Positions 1 through 12,200 of a DNA stretch of 64,000 nt are shown here, in pieces. A model generated the notes under the pieces. That model was not told the origin of the DNA. It did not search any database and saw only the letters and a list, made by a program, of their open reading frames with translations. Position 1 is the stretch's first letter, and each line of letters starts with the position of its first letter. This DNA comes from Micropterus salmoides (taxonomy: Eukaryota; Chordata; Actinopteri; Centrarchiformes; Centrarchidae). The stretch is taken from contig NW_024040041.1 in assembly GCF_014851395.1 (NCBI RefSeq), positions 13,078,242 through 13,142,241 on the forward strand. Direction: 5' to 3'. Made by a program: the position numbers and the translations under genes.

Positions 1-3000
1 CTACTATAAAACAATAAATTAGGCTCCAACACTTGGAGAATACAGAAATCACTCTCATTACAGTACATCACGTTGATGAGTAATGTGTAATGAAGACAAT
101 GGGCTTGTGCACCAGAACCTTATGTTCTTACTGAACTGAAATATGATAACACAGTCTAAATAATGTTTCTTCAACTCTCGTGCATTTGTGTTAAATACAA
201 TGCAGCACTATGTGGGAGTCGGCTCATGCTTGGGCTATAAATGTGTACACATCCTTCTATTCAGATGCCAGACCTACTATTAAAATATACACCACGTGTA
301 CAAATGTTAAGAACACATGGTTTCATCCCTCTCCTTTAACATTTCAACCTGAACTTATGCCACCGTCTCCTTTTACATCGGTTTTTAAGGAATATATGAT
401 TGATTAATGGAATAAGTTACTTCCCAATTAAATGCCATTTAATGTATTTTAACTGTTGTTTTAATCTCTTTCCTTTTTCCTTATAGTTTTAATTATCTCC
501 CACCCTCTTTCCTCTAATCTCTGTTGACTCTGATGACATTTATCTAATTATCCTCTCCTTGGATGCTCTTTTTCACCGTTCCCTCTCTGACAATCCAGCC
601 TAAACCTGTTTCCCCCTCCTCCATACCCCCGTAACAAAACAAGGTATTCCCCTGACTGATGCTAAAGGCTTAAGCACGCTGCATCATGCACGTCTTGCTG
701 GGTATTATACATGTTTAAGTTACTCTGTCAAAGAAAAAATGTCTGTTATGTGTGTGTGTTTTGTTGATTTTGTCTGTCTTGCAAATGTTTCCGGCCTAAT
801 ACATTTGAATCCTGAGTGTAGCTGTGATCAGTTTGGTTGGCTGTGCAAGTAATTGGTCTCCGCATACTATATAGTATTACATAGCTGGGGTTTATTGTTG
901 GAAGCTTGAAAAGTTATGTTACTTGTTTGAAGTAGCTTGTAGATCCTCTGAAAGTAAAATACTATCCTGCTTTAACTATGCATTTACTGTAATCAAACTA
1001 ATATTGTGCAATTTGGTAGCAAGGTAAAACATAATCAAAATGGATTATGTTGTATTATTTCTCAGACACATGTAGCTCGCTTGCTGTTGTGATCATAAGA
1101 GGCACCCAAGCAGCCTTGAAATCATTATTTTGGACATTGCTCACATAAAAAAAATGCTTCAACATTTAGATTTTCTCACCTGTCACTGTCACAAGGTGTG
1201 GATGTTTTCTATTGATTTTAACTGAAATTGCATTTTATATTGTAGTTTAGCTAATACATTTGAAAAGTGCAATATTTTTCCCACTATGTGACACTGCTCA
1301 ATAACGGACTAAAATAAGTTGGCCTATATAAGATGTAAATTTGGGAAATTACTAAGTTAGTTAGTTCGCTTTCTTGCCAAGTGAATACATCAATGCTGGA
1401 AACAGCAGCCTGTCTCTGTACAAAAGGTAGCAACCAGCACCCCTAACACTCACTAATTAACACATTATAGGTAACCTGGTTTGTTTAATTCATGTATGTA
1501 AAGTTATTTCTTTCAAAAACGTGTTTAAACACCAATTTATTGTTTTTCTGCTGTTGCATCAAACCATTTCTTGAACCAATGCTGGTTTTGGTACAAATTT
1601 AAAAACATCTTTAACAAGCTTTTTCAGAGTTGTTTGAACAGGACAGGCTAGCTGTTTAGCCACGCTAAGCTAAACTAGCCGGATATTGGCTACAAGTAAA
1701 CTTCTTTTTTTTCCCCCCCAAACTGTTCCAAAAAATATTCCTTTAAACAAATTATTGTTATTTGTTAGTGGACTATTCGCTCATAATGCTTTTACTTAAC
1801 CTCAGCACAATGTCATTACCATACAACTGACAAGCTCGCATTTTCCTATCCAGGGAAAGTCTAGCGGTAAAGTGTGACGGAGAGCGGCTGAAGCAGAGAG
1901 AGCGGAGACTCAGGGTGGAGAGAAAAGGCTGAGCGCTCCCCAGAGAGAGCTGCCAAAAGTCACTTGACCTGATCAAAACAGCAAGTGGCATGAATACAGA
2001 AGAAAACAGCCATCTGAAAATACACCAAGAATGCTGCAAAATATTTTTTCTGTGTATGTACTGAAGTTAATATATAGGTAAGAAGAGTTATTAAAACTAT
2101 TGTGTTGATTCTATTCTTAAAGAATAAAGATATGTATTAAAGAAATCATCAGACTTGGGTGTCAGTGTTTAGCACCATTTCCTGACCTTAATCAAGGTTC
2201 TGTATGAGCACAACAGGAACTATAATGTAATCAATAACCCGTAAACCCAGTGTGTCTCTACGGCTGTGTAGCATTAACATTCTATATTGTAACTATATTG
2301 TAAAATTGACACGTGACTCCATATATCAAGTTGGTAGAGTTGTGCTGCCGCTGTATTTTGTTTTAAATTTTCAACATCATGCATGTATTTCCAAACAAGT
2401 TAAATTTAAATCAAATTATAGAGGATATTAAGTCCTGGTCTTCTGTTCTCAGCCAAGGGTTAAACTATATCATCTTATTTACTTATAAACTCAAAGGTTG
2501 AAGAAAAGAAAGTGACCATCTTTACTTTTAATAATGTGTTAACACAAAACAAACTGACAAGATGTTACACATTCACATTTCTTCACTGATTTTTACTTAG
2601 CTTCTTTCCTAACCCACAATCATAAATTAGCTTTAAGTCTAAAAGTGATTACGGTTGTAGTAATAATAAGAATGGTTAACAAGGCTAAGATAAAATAAAG
2701 ACAAATTAATGCGGTAAATAAAAATCCCCTGTGAAATTCTGTTAATTTAGGAGTTTTCTACTTTGTATCATTTCATTATTGCACTATGATTTGCTGCTTT
2801 TAGAGATCCTCCTTCACAAAGAAGATGCAAAACAAAGTCTGCATGGGAAAACATTCGTGTAGTTTGCATATCAATTATGCAAGTGAGTGTTTTGCTGGAG
2901 TCATGTCAGTATTATCAAAGGACTACATTTACGTATGTATTAGTACAGGAATAAACATGTCACTGGATGCAAGAAAAAGGGTGTGAGAAATGTTTTTAGT

Positions 3001-3264
3001 GTCCCCAAAGCATTAACGGTTCATCAAAAATAAATTTGGTCTCCAAGCAAAAGTTTCGGTCATTGACACCAAACCATCATTTCTGAAACAAACACAAAAA
3101 TAAGGTCTCTTTAGGAGAATCCATCCAGTGTTACAAGTGCTGGCAGCACCATCTGTGAAGATCCCAGTGGTCACGACAGTATTTCAATGTGCCGATGGTT
3201 AGCTGGTCCTTAGTGATCACTGTATCTTGGTCGGCGCTCTTTGGTTCCAATGTGACTCTATAAC
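1..3264. other. Intergenic / possible rabep2 3' UTR, no gene seen
   Basis: No exon with credible splice sites or recognisable protein was found here on either strand. The stretch is AT-rich. Around 1340-1690 it carries a dispersed repeat marked by a CTCACTAATTAACA motif and alternating GCTAGC/TTAGC words, which also occurs near 6800-7060. The part next to 3265 is probably the 3' untranslated region of rabep2, which runs leftward, but I could not place a convincing poly(A) signal. The bases before about 850 could be the tail of another gene; this is only a guess. Confidence 0.4.
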
Positions 3265-6200
3265 TCACGAGGCGTCCGCAGGCGGCGAACCAGCTTCACT
3301 GGCTCCCCCTTCCAGGATTTCCTTGACTTGTTCAAGACTCTCAGCCTGTCGGATTACCTCCAGCTTCACCTGAAGGGGAGAGAGGGGTCAGTAAAATATG
3401 AATTTGTCATTGATAGTGTGAAAGTCCTACTGGGGCACCTCAGAAAAATTGTTCCTGCAATTTCCTTCAGTCAGTATATTTCACTCCTCCACTCCCATAA
3501 CTTCTAAAACCGTATGCTGCTTCTTACCTGCAGCGACTGGGAGAGCTGAACAAAGTCCCTCTGTACAGTCTGGCTGGTGTCGACCTGGGAGCGCAGACTG
3601 ATCACTTGGCTACGCAGCTCCAGACACTGTTGCTTCAGGGCCTCCTGACAGCCACAGAGAAAACGATCACATTAAAATACTTCTCGTCTACAAATTTCTC
3701 CATGGCCTAGCACCGCCCTTTTTATCAGTTCTTCTCCATCCGTACACCCATATACTCTCCACTCCCCACTCCAGGCTCTGCACTATGGGTGACACGGACT
3801 TCAGTGTGGCTGGCCCTAACCTCTGGAGTGCTCTCCCCCAGATTTGGCACCAGTGCAAATATTTTAAATCTATACTGAAATCTTACATGTATAGATTAAC
3901 CTTTCCTGCAGCTTTGTAGTATGTACTGTATATTATCAATGTATTCTGTGTTTCGTTTTATGTATATTAGTTGTATTTGATCACTTGTTTTCCTTTTATC
4001 CTTATTTTTTTCACTCACTTTTGAAGTGTCTTTGGGTGACTTGGAAGGCACTGATAAATAAAACGCATTATTATTTATTACTAATATTATTATTATTAAC
4101 GTCATCATAACAAGGTGCTAGATTTGAAAATGTATTACTTAGGAAACTCCTACTGGTAGTACCAACAAGAGAAACGGTAGCTAACAATAATTCATGTCAT
4201 TATTTATACTACGAGGTGCACATGTTCAGTTAGTTTATTCTTAAAAAAGGTCCCACATTATGCAAAATGCACTGACAATGTCCATTCAACCTAAATATTA
4301 GGTGTGGGGTCGAAAATCGATACAGCATAGTATCGCGATATTTTCCGTGGCAATATTGTATCGATACATGGACGTCAAGAATCGATTGTACATGAGAATC
4401 TTACTTTTTGGTACTATAATAATAAAATCAATTGCTTTTTCAGTCCATGACAAAAAGAGTTTTCCTTTGGGGACATAATTTGAAGTTGGGATTAAAGGTG
4501 ATAAATTGCAATATATCGCAATGTGTTTAAAATCGCAATAATATCGTATTGTGGGGCCTCTGGTGATTTCCACCCCTAGTAAATGTCCCTGCTGTGTCTA
4601 AAGACCCCCAAAAGAAATACAACATAATTGTCTCCTGCTCAGTCTTTCAGTAAATGTGTGTGCAAACACGCCGTTTGAATTTCTCTCCATTCTTGACGTC
4701 CTGAATGGATCTGGTCAGCATAGGACCTCTTCCAGCCCTTCAGCACCCTTATTCAGTATGTCTCGCAGAAAGTGATTTTACGTTTATGAAGGAAAGGTAA
4801 GTATTTTCAGTTTTTTCCACTTATGTTTCAGTTTATTAGTTCAGTTTTTTTGTACTGTAAATGTAAACATTTTCTAGAAGACAAAAAAATAAAAGTATGA
4901 ACCTGAAAATTTGAATAATATGGGACCTTATGGGACCAATAACCACAATTAATAATTGATCTTGAAGGTTCATTCTTGACTTGACAAAAAAGTCTCAACA
5001 CAAGGTCCAACTTAATTGCCGTTTCCCAAACTTTTAACCACATACCTTGGTCTTCCTCAGTGGATGGAGTTGCTCAGTTGTCATGGAGAATGTGTATTTG
5101 TCATTATGTGACCTAAGTGTGGATTTTCAGTCACATGGTCATACAGTATTTGGGTGAGATTGTAACCCTCGTTTCTGTTCAAGGATGGAAATTGAGCAAC
5201 TCCATCTGCTGAGGAAGGCCACAAGTAAGTTGAACCTTTTGTAGAGATTTAACCATTACAGACAGGAATCATCACTAGTACAAATAACAGCACTGTAGCT
5301 AAAAAAGCAGGTTGGATTTACCTTATCATTAATGATGGCCTTGTTGGTGTTCTGCACATGAGAGAGTGCCACCCGCAGGGCTTCCAGTTCAGTGCGGCAG
5401 GCCAGTAGTTCAGCCTGCAATTGGTCCTTCTGAGCCTGGATCCTCTCTGTCTCTGTCTTCAGACTAGACAGCTGGACTGCACACACAATCGCAAACAAGG
5501 CGGCTTAAAGTTTATGCTAGAAGATCACTGTGGAGTTCACTGCACCATCTACAGAAACACTGCTGTGATTATTAAAAGGAATATTCCAGTTTATTACATC
5601 TTGGTTCACCACAGTGATACAAATGTTAAAGGTGAATGTAACCCTACACCAATGACAAGACCTACTAATTGGTTTACCAGACTAATAATAAAACATGTTC
5701 ACATTCACTCACCTGCCAAAACGTCTGACGACAGGAGTTGGAGCAGGCAGGAAGAGGTAAAGAGAGAATAAACATGAGTCATTGTCAAGACTGTCGGTGT
5801 TGAAAACCTGCCCTAAATTATAATATAATGCACAGACCATTCTCCTCTGTCCGGGTGTCCAGCTCATCCCTCAGGTTGACAATCTCAATGCGAAGACGCT
5901 CTTCACAGTGAGCCCCCTGCACGTTAGAGTCACCATTACTATTCATAAACGTTGTCAAAGCACAGACACAATCTAACCACCTATACCGCATGGAATAAAC
6001 ATTTTACACTACCAACAGATGGCCAAAATACTTCCAGAGCCAGAGCACTGACAACTTGGGAACAAAAGTGAACCTTTGTTCACACTCTTAAAAGGTAAAC
6101 GACATAAATACCGGAGCCGTTTGAATCATTTCCAATTCTGAAATGAAGAAAAACAGCACCAAACTAAAGGGAAGTCACCAATGAACAGATACAGGTTTCT

Positions 6201-9200
6201 GTTCCCTTTACAATGCGATGTGAAACTATTCTTCTCAGTAAAGGGGATGTGAAAACTGTAAAATACAATGATTTTACTAATTGTGTTACAGTGCATGTAC
6301 ATCTGAGTTTTCAGAAACTGGATCCCAAGTGAGTTTTCTTTGCCGCAGCACTCATGGAGCAGATACACTGTAAATGAAAGCCTAGAACACTACTCATACC
6401 TGCAGCGTTGGTGGGAATGATGAGCTGGACTCTGGTCCTTCATCCTCTACTTCCTCTCCTTTCAGTCTGGACAGCTCACTGCACATCTTCCTCTGGGAAA
6501 ATGACAACTCTGCCTGGACACACGAATGCTCATTTGAACACCTACTCCTACAGAATAACGTATTAACAAATTGTGTGCTGGCTCTGTTAATTATACAGAC
6601 TTGCCCAAGGCATCAATTGACTACTGTTGGCTTTTTCACTGTGTGATGGATGAGTGAGTCATCGTGCAAGGTTTACACATTTATGGCAAAAACATATTTA
6701 AGAAAACTTCTAGGCATCTTTGCATTTTTAATAAAAATGGCTGAAACTAAACATAAGAAAATGTAAAATCTACACATTTTGGGAAATAAGGTTATTCTCT
6801 TTTTTTTGCTGAGTTAGATGAGAAGATCAACACCACTCTGATGTCTGTATGGAAAATATGTAGCTGGAGGCAGGTGCCAGTCAGCTTAGCTTAGCATAAG
6901 AAAAGGACATGGGGGGCTAGCTGGCCTGGCTCTGTCTGAAGGTAACACATCCTACAAGCGCATCTAAAGCTCACTAATTAACATGTTATATCTCGTTTGT
7001 TTAATTTGTACCATTTGTGTAATCCATCCTAACCCTAACTGAAATGTAAGATCAACACATTGTGGTTTTACAGGTGGGTTATGTGCCAGACTTTTCTTGG
7101 CTGGGTGCTGGTTGCCTGGCAAACTCACAATGACTACCAAAAGTTACTGTTCCCCACCAAGAAATACTGTAGTCCAGCACACAAACACGGCAAGAATCTC
7201 TGCAAGAAGGCATGTATCGTAAAAATTTGATTAATAGCCAGGGCTTATATTAGCTAAAAATCACTGAATTGACCAGGCCTTCATTCCTTCTGCACAAAAC
7301 TGAAATAGGCTATAATCAAACTGTTTCAACCAGTATTATACTTTAGTCCCCGGACCTCTTTTTAAGGAACTAAAAGGTTCCTTCAGCCCACTGTTGTGTG
7401 CGTTTCCACTGTGGACTAAAGTCCTGCAAAGATTAAGCAAATTAACCAGCGGACGTAGGCTGTAGGCCTCCACGACGTACAAAGGGATGCACAGGCATCA
7501 TTATTTGTAACCACTATCCATGAGCAAAATTTATAAATGAACATCAGATTTGATTGGAATACAGTGAAAAACTATAGGCTTTGCTTGACCATTAAAAACA
7601 GCTTTTTTGTGTGGGAGTATAATGAAGAGATACACGATAAAGTTTGTTACAAATTTAATAACAAACGATAAAACCATCAAGTTCTTAAAATAACTTCAGC
7701 ACAAGAACGAAACACAAAACATAAAATCATGACAGTTTGGAAGGTTATTAAACCATTTCCAGCTGCAGCTCTTACATCTGTGTCTGCCTGAGCTCGGAGG
7801 AACGTCATTTTTAACGAGCTTTATTACCTGCTGTAATCAGCTGTACCGCTTGTTTTGGAGAAGAGGAGACCGGCTTCAGCTCTGAGTAAAAACTTTCTGA
7901 CTGATGAAAATTTAAAACAACAACTCCGGCCCCAGTATTTAGCTTAACTCCATCAGCTGTTCGCTGTAAACAAACAACAAACCGCTGCAGGCTGGCTGTT
8001 TTTTCAGAGGGATACATTTAATGTTGACGTACAATCTCAGGCGGACATCGGTGAGACTTTTGAGGCTATTTGACTGTTGATTGTGATTTACTGGTTTGCA
8101 AACAACGGTTGAAAAGAGGAGCAGTAGTAAAAAAAATAGCCGACATGCTCAATTTAAAGCCAGTAGCCTCTACTCGCCCATTCAGAAATTCACTGAAAGG
8201 CATGACCCACCCCACCAAAGTACCGGTTCTTTCGGAAAGTACTACCCCACGAGCAGGGACTTTTTGGGGGGTAAAATAAAGACCCTAGACCAAATTTAGA
8301 CCCTGGTCCCTGCAGTGGAAACGCAGTGAGTTCCTCCAAAGATTCCTAGTTCCTCTGGTGCAAACACGGCTTTATATAAAAAAAGTATCAAATCATTAAT
8401 TTGATCTAGCTCCGACAGACCGTTTAGTTGCTTTTATTTTCTAGGTAACAAGGTAACGAAAACAAGCATACCCAACAACACAGAGCAGGATGAAGAGAAA
8501 CGTGTGGCAGAAGTTAGGAGACAGTGAGCGATGGACTTCGCGTGACAGTATTCAAAGGACAGGATTAATTTTTATGAAAAGCTGTTTTTATTCTTTTGAT
8601 CAGCGGACCAGTACGGACTTACCGAGTGCTTCAAAGGTAACATGAGTCTGCAGTTTAATATTTGTAAGCTGGCAACCCAGGGGACTTTAGGAGGTGTTAT
8701 CCATCCAAAGGACTTCTATAAAAACCTGACCAGGCGTCTAATGAAGACAGGCATTTATTTGTCAAAATGTGGACTCACACAGGCCAATTAACCAGACAGG
8801 CGGCTATTTCCCAATATGTTCTATGTTTTTCTTTAAAGGAAATCACCATCTCTGACACAGTCATAACACACTGTAGGATCGACATCATAGCACTTACCAG
8901 CCGACTCTGGACTGCATTCTGTGATTGGCTAAAAGATTTCTGTAAATCCTGGAGGAGGGCCTCTGAAGCGTGGACCTGAGACTGGAGAACTGATACCTGA
9001 ATACACATCCAGACACACACATAAAAAAATTAAGTGAAATGTGTATGATCAGAATCAGCTTTATTGCCAAGTAGGTTTTCACATTAAATTATATGTCTTG
9101 GTATTTTGGTGCATATTAAAACACATAGTAAGAGAAAAGAAAAAGAAAAAACAAATACTGCAAAAGTCATAAATCATAATGACAAAAATATATCTGTTTT

Positions 9201-12200
9201 TAAAATGAAAAGAGCTGTAGAGTGTTTAAAACAAAGAGGATGGAATGTGCAAATGTTCACAGTATAAAGGATTTGTGCAATATGCAGAAGTAATAACCCA
9301 AAAAAAGGTGCATTTGTGCAACTGGCTACAGAGCAGTGTTCCTCACCTGTTTGTGCGTGTGGTTGGTCTGTGTATCCAGTTCTTTCTCCAGCTCCTCTTT
9401 CTCAGCCTGCAGCCGACTTACCTCCCCTCGCAGCTCTGACACCTGCCCAACACACCACGCCATCATTACACCACAAAGTCTTTTGTCTTCTGGGAAGCTT
9501 TTGGTCAGAGCAAAAACTTTGCGGCAGTAAATAAAAAAAGGATGCTTTTTTCTTTTGCTGTACCCTTAGCATTTTACTGTGGCAACATTTCTTAAAATTT
9601 AGAAGTATAAAGACGCAGTGATTCAATAAAAGTACAAAACCTGACCTTACCAGATATATGGTTGTCTGTACCTGAGCATTGAGTGAATCCCAGTCGCTGT
9701 GCGTGACCAGTCGGTGTCCAGCCGGCGGCAGGTAGATGGCTTCAGGCACCAAAGTTCCTGTGGAGACTAGAGAGTCTGTGTCTTCCTGAGCATGAAGCTT
9801 CCTGGGCAGAGAGGGCGTCTCTAAGGAGAATGAGGACAACGAGTCCGAGTCGCAGTGCCGCAGTGAAAAATACCCTTCCGCTGTAAGTGACGTCCCTTCG
9901 CCCTCTGCCGCCTCAATCTCTGCTGGTTGGTTGTGCCTCCTGTCCATCAATGCCGTGGCCTCGCCTTCTATCTGGCTGTTGGTGATCGCTGTTGGGGACC
10001 GATTACTGGCTACTTCTGCATCCACCCTGCTTTTCCTTCCACTGATCTACCAGGTAGAGGAAAACAAATGCTGGGATTAAGAACAGAACACTTGCAAACA
10101 AATTTGGAAAAAGACACAAAGTTAAACACTGACCATGCTCTGTCCACTGGCTCTCCTCCACTCCACAGACTGAGACTGAAGGACAGCTATCCTGGCCTCA
10201 TACTGCGCTGCTGTCTCTGTAAACAACAGAGGATAATGAAACAATGATGAAACAATTTAATCCTACAGTCAGATGAACGATACACGGTTTGCTTGAATGG
10301 TTGAGATTACTAATAAGGCTTAAAGCCCTCAATACTTTTAAAAAGTGATGCTGTATTTGAGATTATGATCTGTTTTATTAGCAAGGCTTTAAGGTTTAAC
10401 AATATAATAAACTTTAACTGCTGCTTTTTAACTTTAAAAAGCAGCATAATCATCATGTAACTGCTTCCCTGTTCTCGCCTGACCTTCTACCTACTGACCT
10501 TTTATTACATACTTTGGCCACATACCAACATTTTAGCTGTATTAAACTTATATTACCCATTGAAAGCCAACAGGTTAACTAATATTAGACATTTGATTAG
10601 AAATTACAAACACTGGAACCGAAAATGAAAACAAAATAAATGTAGAGCTGTTTAGTTCCCCTTATAAAAATAGGTCCTGCTTTTGTTTTGTTTTTTTACA
10701 TATCAAATTGAGAGTTTTCCTGTCACAGTCAGATGTTACTTGCATGTGCATTTACCTCAAGCAAGGTTAGAGCAGAACAATGCCTTCCTTTACACTCAAT
10801 ATGTATCCAGTAAGTACTTTCAGTACATATGACATTATTGAAATATGAAAGTGAAAGTCCAAGTCTAAGTTTCTTAGAGCTGTGTTTGTTGCAAAAAAAT
10901 AAATAAATAAACACTGCCAAACCTCTTGTCAAAGGGGTCTTAAAATCTAGAAAAAGTTTGTGTGTGATATATACACAAAAAATACCGCGTTCTAAATCTA
11001 TGGTGCAAAATGTTTTATGATTTAGGCTCTGATTTATTTCACCCCACAAAAAGAATACCAAAAAACAAAACAAAAAACACACTGCGTTAATATGTGAAAT
11101 TAGACCATGTGCACACAGGGACTGTCACAAGCACACTGTGTTTATCACACACACATGTAAATATTCAGCCACAGCCAAACACAGACATACCTCTGAGAGC
11201 CTCCTGCAGAGACTGGATTTCTTGATCACATTGTTTTTGCAGCTCTGCCAGTTCCTCCTGTTTGCTCAGCTCACAGATCGTCGCCACGCCCTGCCAGTGT
11301 TCGGCCTGAGCTCGGCACTCGGCTAGCTGGGCATGCAGGCTCAACTCTGAAAATCATAAACAGGTTTAAAGGATAGCAATCAGACAAGACCTGTAAGTAA
11401 ATACCTTACTGTAAGATAAAAAGAAGGCTCATCTGACGTCACTGATCTATATGCTGAGGACTTTGCAGAATGTGTTGTCCTTGTTAGGAGGACAAATAGT
11501 GGTTGATAGAGCTGTCTGAAAGTTGCATACAATCCCTTAAATATACACCATGTCATGTAACAGTGTGTGTGTATTTTGAAGGATTATGTCATGACACAAC
11601 CTGACAACATTCATAGTTGTTTAAGTGTATGACAGGGTACAGAATCTATTGTTTGCATTGTTTAGTTCACTAGATCAATGAGGAGAGTGAACCCTATCTA
11701 TAAATGATTCAAATTAGTGAACTGGTAAATAAACAACCAGCAAAGTCCCACAGATCCCACTGCTGGAAGTGTAAAAACAGTAAAGATAATTACAAAAATC
11801 AAGCAATTTCTTCCTTACTAAATATGTAGAAAACATTTGACATGTTAACTCCTCATTTGATGATGGTCATTTCACCTTTTATATGTGATACAGATGAACA
11901 AACAAATATTCCTTTTGGGCAAAGGGCCTGTGTCCACCAAAGCGTTTTTTACCAGCTGAAAACGCCACCTGCTCTTCTGAAGACGCCTAGTTGGAATGTT
12001 AATATTCAATAAGTTCACTGTTATACAGATTGTCTCCAAAATCACATCACACATCAATGGTCTCCTTAAGGTGATACTACAACACTTAAGAGAAAAAACA
12101 GCTTTTACAAATTTAGGGGAACTTTAATCTTCAATTACTTCACTGTTATAGAGTATTTCTAAAATCCTCTCACACATCAATGGCATCCTGGTGTTTATGC

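Noticed and set aside
1773..2039. 88-codon minus-strand frame
   Set aside because: No domain, no splice context and no link to rabep2; treated as chance.
7811..8299. Short frames on both strands
   Set aside because: They lie inside a non-coding DNA transposon and show no transposase motif.
9402..10025. 207-codon minus-strand frame
   Set aside because: Only its N-terminal half (to 9672) is a rabep2 exon. The rest reads through a splice donor into intron and then overlaps the next exon in the wrong frame.
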